The translations under genes and the position numbers were made by a program. Positions 50,611 to 57,980 of a DNA stretch of 64,000 nucleotides are shown one piece after another. The notes under the pieces were generated by a model that was not told where the DNA came from, did no database searches, and saw only the letters and a program-made list of their open reading frames with translations. Source of the DNA: Mycobacterium sp. WUMAC-067 (GTDB lineage Bacteria > Actinomycetota > Actinomycetes > Mycobacteriales > Mycobacteriaceae); NCBI RefSeq assembly GCF_020217485.1, contig NZ_JAEKMI010000028.1, positions 1-64,000 on the forward strand, in the 5' to 3' direction. The first letter of the stretch is position 1; each line of letters starts with the position of its first letter.

Positions 50611-51264
50611 CTAGGCCTCGGCGCGTGTTTCGGTGAGCCGGTACAGGTTTGGCTCGGCGAGCTCGTCGAGCAGCGCGGCGAGGTGATCGACGAGTTCGCC
50701 GGGTTCGAGCCGGACATCACCGGCCAGCCAGGCGCTGATGGTCTGCCCGACCCCGCCGACCACGAAGTGCGCGGCGGCCTTGATGCGAGCGTTTGCCGGT
50801 ACCCGCAGCGCGTTGCCGACGTGCTGGCCGGACAACATCGCGAACAGGGCGCTGGACTCGGCGCGTTTGCGCACCACCACGGGATCGGCCAGTTGCATGC
50901 TGAACAGCAGGCGGCCCACGCGGGCGTCGTCGGTGATGGTCCGCACGATGTTGGCGATGCCCGCGCGGGTCTGCTCGTCGGCCGGCACCGTGGCGACCGC
51001 GGCCTGCGTGGTGGCGGCCAGCTCGGCGACCACCCAGTCGAAAACGCAGGAGACGAATTCGTCCTTGTCGGTGAAGCTCTCGTAGAAGTACCGGGCCGCC
51101 AGCCCGGCGCGGCGGCACACGCCGCGGACGGTGACCGCCGAGATGTCCGGCCGCTGATCGCCGAGCAGGTCAAGGCCCGCGGCCAGTAGCCGGTTGCGGC
51201 GGCCGGCCAGGCGCTCGGCGGCCTCGACCCCGCGATACGGCCGCGTGCTGGACGTCTCGCTCAT
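50611..51264 (-). CDS. TetR family transcriptional regulator (Rv0275c type)
   Basis: A 217-residue TetR repressor. The HTH lies at about residues 20-65: RLLAAGLDLLGDQRPDISAVTVRGVCRRAGLAARYFYESFTDKDEFV. The C-terminal half is helical. ATGs at 51264 and 51273 are both possible; neither has a strong ribosome binding site, so the mRNA may be leaderless. It is divergent from the MpaB-like gene, which it may control. It converges with the acyltransferase operon four bases away. Confidence 0.9.
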   Translation of the reverse strand: MSETSSTRPYRGVEAAERLAGRRNRLLAAGLDLLGDQRPDISAVTVRGVCRRAGLAARYFYESFTDKDEFVSCVFDWVVAELAATTQAAVATVPADEQTRAGIANIVRTITDDARVGRLLFSMQLADPVVVRKRAESSALFAMLSGQHVGNALRVPANARIKAAAHFVVGGVGQTISAWLAGDVRLEPGELVDHLAALLDELAEPNLYRLTETRAEA

Positions 51265-51356
51265 GCGGACCATCTTGACACTAACGTCGCCGCGCGACAA
51301 TATCAGGAAACAAGCGTTCGCACATTAGCGGCCGCGTTGCGGGAGGATTCTGACGA

Positions 51357-52265
51357 ATGGCGATTCAGCAGCCGGTGCAGGCACCGATCGGGCACGTCGA
51401 GCGCGGGGCCACCGATCCGCCGCGTCCCCAGCGGCGCAGGCGCGGGCGGGCGCTGGGCATCGACGAGGGTCTGATGGGCGTCGCCCTGCTGGCCGGCCCG
51501 GCGAACGTGATCATGCAACTGGCGCAGCCCGGCGTCGGCTATGGCGTCATGGAGAGCCGCGTCGAAAGCGGCCGGGTCGACCTGCACCCGTTCAAGCGGG
51601 CCCGCACCACGTTCACCTACCTGGCGGTGGCGACCAACGGCAGCGACGCCCAGAAGGCCGCCTTCCGCCGGGCGGTGAACAAGGCGCATGCGCAGGTTTA
51701 CTCGACACCGGAAAGCCCGGTGTCCTACAACGCCTTCGATCCCGCGCTGCAGCTCTGGGTGGGGGCGTGTCTGTACAAGGGCGGGCTGGACATCTACCGG
51801 ATGTTCATCGGTGAGCTCGACGGCGAGGACGCCGAGCGCCACTACCGCGAGGGGATGACGCTGGCCACGACGTTGCAGGTGCCACCGAAGATGTGGCCGG
51901 CCGACAGGGCGGCGTTCGACCGTTACTGGGAAGAGTCGCTGGCCAAGGTGCACATCGACGACGCCGTGCGGGAGTACCTGTACCCGATCGCCGCCAACCG
52001 CATTCGGGGCGTGAAGCTGCCCGGCCCCGTCCAGCGCCTCTCCGAGGGCTTCGCGCTGATGATCACGACGGGCTTCCTGCCGCAACGGTTCCGCGACGAG
52101 ATGCGCCTGCCGTGGGACGCGACCAAGCAGCGGCGCTTCGACCGGCTGATCGCCGTGTTGGCCACGGTGAACCGGTATCTGCCGCGGTTCATCCGGCAGT
52201 TCCCGTTCAACGTCTTGCTGCACGACCTGGATCGCAGGATCAAGAAGGGGCGACCGCTGGTGTAG
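51357..52265 (+). CDS. oxygenase MpaB/DUF2236 family protein (Rv0276 type)
   Basis: A 302-residue DUF2236 protein, now grouped with MpaB-like oxygenases and rubber-oxygenase-related haem proteins. Typical segments are LAGPANVIMQLAQPGVGYGVMESR near the start, then AFRRAVNKAHAQVYSTPESPVSYNAFDPALQLWVGACLYKGGLD, where His and the YNAFDP motif are conserved, and LMITTGFLPQRFRDEMRLPW. A role in oxidising a lipid or terpenoid is possible. It matches Rv0276 and is divergent from a TetR gene. Confidence 0.87.
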   Translation: MAIQQPVQAPIGHVERGATDPPRPQRRRRGRALGIDEGLMGVALLAGPANVIMQLAQPGVGYGVMESRVESGRVDLHPFKRARTTFTYLAVATNGSDAQKAAFRRAVNKAHAQVYSTPESPVSYNAFDPALQLWVGACLYKGGLDIYRMFIGELDGEDAERHYREGMTLATTLQVPPKMWPADRAAFDRYWEESLAKVHIDDAVREYLYPIAANRIRGVKLPGPVQRLSEGFALMITTGFLPQRFRDEMRLPWDATKQRRFDRLIAVLATVNRYLPRFIRQFPFNVLLHDLDRRIKKGRPLV

Positions 52266-52299
52266 CGGCCCGCGGCGGGGCCACCCGCCAAGTTGATAA

Positions 52300-52314
52300 C
52301 GACAATCATATTCA
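52300..52314. promoter_or_regulatory. Zur-like box upstream of the PPE gene
   Basis: CGACAATCATATTCA matches the TGAAAATCATTTTCA pattern seen at the other zinc boxes here at 12 of 15 positions, including the central AATCAT. It lies 47 bases before the PPE start. The M. tuberculosis ortholog at this place is known to be Zur-controlled. Confidence 0.65.
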
Positions 52315-52360
52315 TTAAGCTCTCCCCGGTCTGGTAAACCCTCCAGCCCGAGGAGTACCT

Positions 52361-53953
52361 ATGACGGCGCCGATCTTCATGGCCTCGCCGCCCGAAGTGC
52401 ATTCCGCGCTGCTCAGCAGCGGCCCCGGACCCGCGCCGCTGCTGGCGGCCGCCGGCGCGTGGTCCGAGCTGAGCACCGAATACGCTTCCGCGGCAGAACA
52501 ATTGAGCACCGTGCTGGCGGGGGCTCAGGCGGGGGCGTGGGAGGGGCCCAGCGCGGAGTCCTATGTGGCCGCGCACGCCCCCTATCTGGCCTGGCTGACG
52601 AAATCCAGCGCCGACAGCGCCGCCGCCGCGACGCAGCACGAGGCGGCCGCGACCGCCTACACCGCGGCCCTGGCGGCCATGCCGACGCTGCCGGAACTCG
52701 CCACCAACCACGTTGTCCACGGGGCGCTGGTGGCGACGAATTTCTTTGGCATCAACACGGTTCCGATCGCGGTCAACGAGGCCGACTACGCGCGGATGTG
52801 GACCCAGGCGGCCACCACGATGTCCACCTACCAGGCCGTGTCCACCGCGGCCGTCGCCGCCACACCGCAGGCCGATCCTGCGCCGCCGATCGTGAAATCC
52901 GATGCCTCCGGCGGTGATTCGGGCGACGTCGACCATGACCCCAAGATCGACAATCCGTTCAATGACTTCATCGCGAACATCCTGAAGAACTTGGGCATCA
53001 ACTGGGACCCGTCCGAGGGCACGGTCAACGGCCTGCCCTACGACGCCTACACGAACGCCGGGCAACCCATCTTCTGGGTGGTGCGCGCCCTGGAACTGCT
53101 CGAGGATTTCGAGCAGTTCGGCTACTACCTGGTGCACAACCCGGCGTTGGCCTTCCAGTACCTGGTGCAACTCATCCTGTTCGACTGGCCGACGCACATC
53201 CTCGAGATTTTCATCAGCCAGCCCGAGTTGTTGGCCCCCGCACTGCTGCTCGCGGCCGCCCCCCTCGGCGCCGTCGGTGGCTTCGCCGGGCTGGCCGGTC
53301 TGGCCGCCATACCGCAGCCCGCGGTCGTCCCGGCGGCGGTCGCGGCACCGCCGCCGGCGCCGACGCCCAGCATCCCGCCCGCCATTGCCATGGCCCCCAC
53401 CCCCGTCGCGCCGGCCGCGGCTCCCGCCTCGGCCCCGGCGCCGGCGCCCGCCCCCACGGCGACCACGGTGGCCACCGCCCCTGCGGCGCCGGCACCGGCG
53501 CCGGCGGCAGCGGGGCTCTTCCCTCCCTACGTCATCGGCCCTCCGGGCATGGGGACGGGCTCGGGGATGAGCTCGAGCGCCAGCTCGAGCGCCAAAAGGA
53601 AAGCGCCGGAACCGGATAGCGCCGCCGCCGCGGCCGCCGCGGCCGCACGCACGCGCAAAACGGCGCGGGCCCGCCGGCGCCGGCGCGCGGCGGATCGCGG
53701 CTATGGCGACGAGTTCATGGACATGAACGTCGACGTCGATCCCGATTGGGCCGGGCCGCCCCCGGGGCACGAGGCGTCGGCGTCCGATCGGGGTGCCGGC
53801 GCACTGGGATTCGCGGGAACCGCGGAGCGTGAGGCGGTCGCCGCGGCAGCCCGGCTGACCAGGCTGGCCGGGGACGAATTCGGCGGCGGCCCAACGGCAC
53901 CGATGATGCCGGGCACGTGGGGCACCGACGAGGCGCCCGGCCAGGACGGCTAG
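52361..53953 (+). CDS. PPE family protein (Rv0280/PPE2-PPE3 type)
   Basis: A 530-residue PPE protein, expected to be exported by a type VII system. The PPE domain (about residues 1-175) has ASPPEVHSALLSSGPGPAPLLAAAGAW and the helical AYTAALAAMPTLPELATNH region. A middle domain has repeated aromatic/hydrophobic stretches (FGYYLVHNPALAFQYLVQLILFDWP), then a Pro/Ala-rich linker. An arginine cluster RKTARARRRRRAAD (about residue 435) precedes the conserved tail GFAGTAEREAVAAAARLTRLAGDEFGGGPTAPMMPGTWG. A Zur-like box is upstream. No PE gene is adjacent. Nuclear-localisation-like basic patches are known for PPE2. Confidence 0.9.
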   Translation: MTAPIFMASPPEVHSALLSSGPGPAPLLAAAGAWSELSTEYASAAEQLSTVLAGAQAGAWEGPSAESYVAAHAPYLAWLTKSSADSAAAATQHEAAATAYTAALAAMPTLPELATNHVVHGALVATNFFGINTVPIAVNEADYARMWTQAATTMSTYQAVSTAAVAATPQADPAPPIVKSDASGGDSGDVDHDPKIDNPFNDFIANILKNLGINWDPSEGTVNGLPYDAYTNAGQPIFWVVRALELLEDFEQFGYYLVHNPALAFQYLVQLILFDWPTHILEIFISQPELLAPALLLAAAPLGAVGGFAGLAGLAAIPQPAVVPAAVAAPPPAPTPSIPPAIAMAPTPVAPAAAPASAPAPAPAPTATTVATAPAAPAPAPAAAGLFPPYVIGPPGMGTGSGMSSSASSSAKRKAPEPDSAAAAAAAAARTRKTARARRRRRAADRGYGDEFMDMNVDVDPDWAGPPPGHEASASDRGAGALGFAGTAEREAVAAAARLTRLAGDEFGGGPTAPMMPGTWGTDEAPGQDG

Positions 53954-53976
53954 CCGAGGGGAGCGGTACGTTCGGG

Positions 53977-54366
53977 TCAGTTGCGTCCACGCGAGTCACG
54001 CGACCAACGCTGATGCCGATCGAGTTGCCTTGGGACGGGGATGTTTTCCCACTCCCCGCGCACCAGCCAGTCGCGCAGCGCCGCGGCCGCATCGCTGTCG
54101 GCGATGGGGCCTATCCACTGGGCCGGGCCGCTGGCCACTCGATCGTTCGTGCAGGGCTGGACCAGGGCCATGACGCCCCCACCGCTCGGCCGAGAGGCAC
54201 AGGTGAGCGGTCCGAGCATGCAGGCGGCCGAGATCAACATGGAATGCGGGCAGCGCCGGATGGCGGGACGCAATTCGTCGATGACCGACAGTCGATCGTC
54301 GACGGCGCATGTGGCACAGACGATTACGGTGAACGGGCGGTCGGTGCCGCGGTGTGGGGACGTCAA
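53977..54366 (-). CDS. Cys-rich small protein coupled to the alternative ribosomal-protein operon
   Basis: A 129-residue protein with cysteines at about positions 17, 20, 39, 49, 56 and 72. The start FTVIVCATCAVDDRLSVIDELRPAIRRC and the CMLGPLTCAS segment resemble thioredoxin-fold [2Fe-2S] ferredoxin-like or DUF1636-type metal-binding proteins; the assignment is tentative. The TTG start overlaps the rpsR2 TGA (TTGA), so it is translated with the zinc-starvation ribosomal genes. It may bind zinc or iron-sulfur. An antisense frame is also open here, but operon coupling and the Cys spacing favour this strand. Confidence 0.75.
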   Translation of the reverse strand: MTSPHRGTDRPFTVIVCATCAVDDRLSVIDELRPAIRRCPHSMLISAACMLGPLTCASRPSGGGVMALVQPCTNDRVASGPAQWIGPIADSDAAAALRDWLVRGEWENIPVPRQLDRHQRWSRDSRGRN

Positions 54367-54620
54367 CGCGCCGTGTGCCGTCCGGGGTAGGGCAGTAGCG
54401 CCATTTCGCGGGCGTTTTTGACGGCCGTCGCGACCTGTCGTTGTTGTTGGATGGACAGGCCGGTCACCTGGCGGGAACGGATCTTGCCGCGTTCGGAGAT
54501 GAACACCCGCAGCGTCGCGGTGTCCTTGTAGTCCACGACGGGAACCCCGAGGCTCTCGAGCAGATTCCTCTTGGGCGAGCGGCCGCCCGTCGGGGTGGCC
54601 CGGCGCGCGACTTTGGCCAT
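54363..54620 (-). CDS. rpsR2: 30S ribosomal protein S18, Cys-free paralog (RpsR2)
   Basis: An 85-residue S18. The core KNLL-like start, VDYKDTATLRVFISERGKIRSRQVTGLSIQQQRQVATAVKNAREMALLPY is diagnostic. No cysteine is present, so this is the zinc-independent form that replaces the Cys-containing S18 under zinc starvation. The gene is two bases after rpmG and overlaps the next gene at its stop. It matches the rpmB2-rpmG1-rpsR2 set of M. tuberculosis (Rv2055c-Rv2058c), but rpsN2 is not between them here. Confidence 0.96.
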   Translation of the reverse strand: MAKVARRATPTGGRSPKRNLLESLGVPVVDYKDTATLRVFISERGKIRSRQVTGLSIQQQRQVATAVKNAREMALLPYPGRHTAR

Positions 54621-54622
54621 GG

Positions 54623-54787
54623 TCAGCGCTCCTCGCGAAAGTCGACGTGGCGGCGGATGACGGGGTCGTATTTGCGCAACACCACGCGGTCGGGATCGTT
54701 GCGCCGGTTCTTGCGGGTGATGTAGGTGTAGCCGGTTCCCGCCGTGGAGCGCAGTTTGACCAGGATGCGAATCCCGTTGCGCGCCAT
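54623..54787 (-). CDS. rpmG: 50S ribosomal protein L33, Cys-free paralog (RpmG)
   Basis: A 54-residue L33: MARNGIRILVKLRSTAGTG, then YTYITRKNRRNDPDRVVLRKYDP and the ending RRHVDFREER. The two CxxC zinc knuckles of the ordinary form are absent, so this is the zinc-independent form. The ATG overlaps the rpmB2 stop (TGATG), and the stop is two bases before rpsR2. Confidence 0.95.
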   Translation of the reverse strand: MARNGIRILVKLRSTAGTGYTYITRKNRRNDPDRVVLRKYDPVIRRHVDFREER

Positions 54788-55023
54788 CAGATTCGCTGTC
54801 CTTGGCGGCGTAACCGCGCGACGACGGCCTCGATCCCGTCGCGGTCGATGACTTTGATGCCCTTGGCGCTGACCCGAAGACGAATTCGGCGGTTCTCCGA
54901 CGGCAGGTAGTACGTCTTGCGCTGGATGTTGGGGTCGAAGCGCCGAGCGGTTCGGCGATGGGAATGCGACACCGCGTTACCGAAACCCGGCCGCCGGCCG
55001 GTCACCTGGCAATGGGCGGACAC
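54787..55023 (-). CDS. rpmB2: 50S ribosomal protein L28, zinc-independent paralog (RpmB2)
   Basis: A 78-residue L28. The GTG at 55023 (VSAHCQVTGRRPGFGNAVSHSHRRTARRF) has AGGAGG eight bases upstream and is chosen over a longer frame through the Zur box. The C-terminus IRLRVSAKGIKVIDRDGIEAVVARLRRQG is typical. It has a single Cys and no full CxxC pair, so no zinc site. It is the first gene of the operon rpmB2-rpmG-rpsR2-Cys-rich gene, with a Zur box 24 bases upstream. Confidence 0.96.
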   Translation of the reverse strand: MSAHCQVTGRRPGFGNAVSHSHRRTARRFDPNIQRKTYYLPSENRRIRLRVSAKGIKVIDRDGIEAVVARLRRQGQRI

Positions 55024-55046
55024 CGTGCACCTCCTGATTCGCTTAT

Positions 55047-55061
55047 TGAAAATCATTTTCG
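55047..55061. promoter_or_regulatory. Zur box upstream of rpmB2
   Basis: TGAAAATCATTTTCG contains the perfect palindrome GAAAATCATTTTC. It sits in the divergent promoter of the rpmB2 operon and the CobW-like gene, as in other mycobacterial Zur regulons. Confidence 0.85.
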
Positions 55062-55101
55062 ACAAGGTTCAGCACGGACGGTACCGTAGGAACGGCCTAG
55101 A

Positions 55102-55116
55102 TGAAAACGATTATCA
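55102..55116. promoter_or_regulatory. Zur box upstream of the CobW-like gene
   Basis: TGAAAACGATTATCA resembles the neighbouring zinc boxes, with TGA/TCA ends and an AT-rich centre. It is 12 bases before the ATG and close to the AAGGAGG ribosome binding site. Confidence 0.75.
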
Positions 55117-55128
55117 ATAAGGAGGACG

Positions 55129-56329
55129 ATGCGGACGCCCGTCATCCTCGTCGCCGGCCAGCAGGGCACCGACTCGGTCACCGGGGCGCTGCTGCGCACC
55201 CCGGGAACGCTGGTCGTGGAGCACCGATTCGACGGTCACGTGGTGCGCCGCACGACGGCGACGCTGTCCGACGGCGTCCTGACCAGCACCGAGAACGGAC
55301 TGGAACTCGCGCACGGCTGCGTCTCGTGCACCATCCCGCAACGACCTGTTGGTGCTGCTGCGCCAGCTGCACCGCCGCGCCGACGTCGACCGGATCGTGG
55401 TGCACCTGGCGCCCTGGCTGGAACCCGAACCAATCTGCTTGGCCATCAAGCACGTTCGGGTGCGCGTCGCGCCGGGGTACGTCGACGGGCCCGCGGCCCT
55501 GGACGTGGCGATCGCCGCGGTGGTGACCTGCGTCGATTCGGCGGCCTGGCTGGGCCAGGCACTGGGGGAGGACGAGCTCGAAGACGGGCGCACTCGGGCC
55601 CAGGCGGTGATCGGGCAGGCCGAGTTCGCCGATGTCGTCGTGCTCGACCACGCCAACCCGTTCGTGGCGGCCGTGCTGCGCCGCCTGTGTCCGCGCGCAC
55701 ACGTTCGCGTCGGGGCGGTCGGCATCGAGGACGCGCTGAACAATCTGTACCGCGACGCGCGCCGCGGCCGCAGCGACGACCCGCACGGTCCGCTGCTGGC
55801 CGGACAACCGCCGCTGGAGTCGCGCGGGCCGATCAGCCTGGTGGAGTTCAATGCCCGCCGCCCCTTCCATCCGCAGCGCCTGCACGCCTGCCTGGACCTG
55901 TTGCTCGACGGCGTGATCAGGACCCGGGGGCGGCTCTGGCTGGCCAGCAACCCCGACCGCGCGATGTGGCTGGAATCGGCGGGCGCGGGGCTGCGGGTCA
56001 GCTCGGCCGGCAAGTGGCTGGCGGCGATGAACGGACCGCAGCGCGACGGCGTCGACGCGGAGCGACGCGCGCTGGCCGCCCTCGGCTGGGACGACCGGCA
56101 CGGCGACCGGCATACCGCGATGGTCATCCTCGCGTGCGGTGCCAGCACCGACGAGATTCTCGACGCGCTGCACGGCGCGCTGCTCACCGAGGAGGAGATG
56201 CGGCACCAGTGCGACTGGATCGCCTACGACGACCCGTTCGGCGACTGGCACGAGGATCCGTGCGCGGAATTGACCGAAGCCGCCGACAACGCGGCGCGGC
56301 ACACCCAGCAAGGCACGGACCCGTCCTGA
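55129..56329 (+). pseudogene. CobW/Mrf-like low-zinc GTPase-family protein, frameshifted
   Basis: Two overlapping frames encode one CobW/G3E-family protein. Frame A (from ATG 55129) gives MRTPVILVAGQQGTDSVTG through LAHGCVSCTI. Frame B, from about 55340 to 56329, continues NDLLVLLRQLHRRADVDRIVVHLAPW and a long CobW C-terminus ending AARHTQQGTDPS. Removing one C from CCC at 55335-55337 joins them as HGCVSCTIRNDLLVLL. The Walker A region (GQQGTDSVTG) lacks GKT, as in the mycobacterial Mrf (ribosome-hibernation recruitment factor) lineage, so nucleotide binding is doubtful anyway. It is Zur-box controlled and divergent from the Cys-free ribosomal operon. It is a true mutation or a sequencing error; a start after the shift is unlikely to be functional. 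Confidence 0.8.
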
Positions 56330-56538
56330 AGCCCGGCGTTCATCCCGCCGTCGTCGAGGTCACCGCGGACCCGCACCCGTTCCGGGCCGGGCGGCCGCCG
56401 CGGCGTCGACCGCGCCGGACAAGGGCAGATATTCCACCGCCGCTACGGCCGCCGGTAGCCGACGCCACGCCGACGCGCGCCACTACCGTTGCGCGCCAGC
56501 GGAAAAGGACCGCGTCGCGGCGGCGTACTGTGGGCTGA

Positions 56539-57444
56539 GTGCGAAGCGAAGGCGATACCTGGGACATCACCACGAGCGTGGGCTCGACCGCGTTGTTCGT
56601 GGCAACGGCGCGGGCGTTGGAGGCGCAAAAGCCCGACCCGCTGGCCGTGGATCCGTACGCGGAGATCTTCTGCCGCGCCGTCGGCGGCAACGCCGCCGAC
56701 GTCCTCGACGGCAAGGATCCCGACCATCAGCTGAAGACCGCCGACTTCGGCGAAAACTTCGTCAACTTCCAGGGCGCCCGCACCCGGTACTTCGACAACT
56801 ACTTCCGGCGCGCCGCCGACGCGGGCGTGCGACAGGTGGTCGTCCTGGCGGCCGGCCTGGACTCGCGCGCCTACCGCCTGGACTGGCCGGCCGCGACCAC
56901 GATCTTCGAGCTCGACCAGCCGCAGGTGCTCGACTTCAAGCGTGAGGTGCTGGCCGGCGTCGGCGCCCAGCCGCGCGCCGAGCGCCGCGAGATCGCCATC
57001 GATCTGCGCGAGGACTGGCCGCAGGCCCTGCGCGACAGCGGCTTCGACCCGGCCAAACCGTCGGCGTGGATCGCCGAGGGCCTACTGATCTATCTCCCGG
57101 CGAGCGCTCAGGAGCAGCTGTTCACTGGTATCGACGGGCTCGCGAGCCACGGCAGCCACGTCGCCGTGGAGGACGGCGCCCCGATGAAGCCCGAGGACTT
57201 CGAGACCGCCGTCGCGGAAGAACGGGCCGCCACCGCCCAGGGCGATCAGCGCGTGTTCTTCCAGCTGGTCTACAACGAGCAGTGCGCGCCCGCCACCGAA
57301 TGGTTCGGCAACCGAGGCTGGACCGCGGTCGGGACACCGTTGGCCGATTACCTTCGCGAGGTCGGCCGCCCGGTGCCCGGACCGGAGACCGAAGCCGGCC
57401 CGATGATCGCGCGTAACACCTTGGTGAGCGCCGTCCGGGCCTAG
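56539..57444 (+). CDS. class I SAM-dependent methyltransferase (Rv0281 type)
   Basis: A 301-residue member of the mycobacterial leucine-carboxyl-methyltransferase-like family (TIGR00027). It starts DTWDITTSVGSTALFVATARALE. The SAM loop is VVVLAAGLDSRAYRLDWP, followed by FELDQPQVLDFK, WIAEGLLIYLP and the acidic LEDG-type loop as VEDGAP. The substrate is not known. The GTG at 56539 gives the family length. It ends at a strong terminator. Its position between the ribosomal/zinc genes and ESX-3 is the same as Rv0281. Confidence 0.92.
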   Translation: MRSEGDTWDITTSVGSTALFVATARALEAQKPDPLAVDPYAEIFCRAVGGNAADVLDGKDPDHQLKTADFGENFVNFQGARTRYFDNYFRRAADAGVRQVVVLAAGLDSRAYRLDWPAATTIFELDQPQVLDFKREVLAGVGAQPRAERREIAIDLREDWPQALRDSGFDPAKPSAWIAEGLLIYLPASAQEQLFTGIDGLASHGSHVAVEDGAPMKPEDFETAVAEERAATAQGDQRVFFQLVYNEQCAPATEWFGNRGWTAVGTPLADYLREVGRPVPGPETEAGPMIARNTLVSAVRA

Positions 57445-57455
57445 CCGCCGAAACG

Positions 57456-57495
57456 AAGACCGGTCGCGAACGACGATTCGCGGCCGGTCTTTTTT
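57456..57495 (+). terminator. intrinsic terminator after the methyltransferase gene
   Basis: AGACCGGTCGCGAA pairs with TTCGCGGCCGGTCT, with one G-T wobble, and is followed by a run of six T residues. Confidence 0.8.
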
Positions 57496-57736
57496 GTTGG
57501 CCCTCACGACGGCCCGGTGAGTTCGCCCGGAGGCGCGATCGACGGCGGAACTTTTCCGGTTCGCCAGCCGACTAGTGGCTGCGTGATCGTCCCACCGGCC
57601 GCGCGGTCGAGGCGATCGACGAGCACCACCCGATCGTCGAGGAGTCGTCGCCATGACCACGCCGGTGCGGACGGCGTCGTCCCTGATCCGCTCGGCGGGG
57701 CCGGCGGGCGCCGAGCTTGCGGGCCGGGATTGATAA

Positions 57737-57751
57737 TGAAAATGATTTTCA
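57737..57751. promoter_or_regulatory. Zur box of the ESX-3 operon
   Basis: TGAAAATGATTTTCA is a perfect 15-base palindrome around the central G, preceded by TGATAA. It lies about 215 bases before eccA3 and fits the known zinc control of ESX-3. Confidence 0.85.
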
Positions 57752-57897
57752 GTAAGGTGAGGCCTTGCTGTGAGGCCGCACGACGTGCGGCTGTGAGTAT
57801 GCCGAAAATGCGGCTAAACCCTCTCCGGAACGCCCCCATCGGCGGTAGAAGAAGGGCAGTGCAGTGGTGAGTCGGACAGGCCCAAACGCCTCGACAG

Positions 57898-57916
57898 TTA
57901 GCTTATGCAATGCTAA
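57898..57916. promoter_or_regulatory. IdeR-like iron box of the ESX-3 operon
   Basis: TTAGCTTATGCAATGCTAA has the 19-base layout of the IdeR consensus TTAGGTTAGGCTAACCTAA (14 of 19 bases identical) with perfect TTAGC/GCTAA ends. It is 50 bases upstream of eccA3. ESX-3 is known to be iron-repressed by IdeR. Confidence 0.75.
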
Positions 57917-57950
57917 CTTCAGGCGGGTCAGGTTAGGGGAGACTACATAC

Positions 57951-57980
57951 ATGAAAAGACGCGGCCGTGGAACACGGTGA
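57951..57980 (+). other. possible nine-codon leader ORF overlapping the eccA3 start
   Basis: ATG at 57951 encodes MKRRGRGTR and ends TGA 57978-57980, overlapping the GTG start of eccA3 at 57967 in another frame. GGGGAG precedes it by nine bases. It could affect eccA3 translation, or be chance. Confidence 0.35.

Larger units (their letters stand above)
57445..57966. other. regulatory intergenic region upstream of eccA3
   Basis: About 520 bases with no supported gene. It contains the methyltransferase terminator, a Zur box at 57737-57751, an IdeR-like box at 57898-57916 and a nine-codon upstream ORF starting at 57951. Confidence 0.75.

Noticed and set aside
57504..57839. Minus-strand frame of 111 codons covering the Zur box
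   Set aside because: Low-complexity and overlapping the regulatory region; no ribosome binding site or family resemblance.
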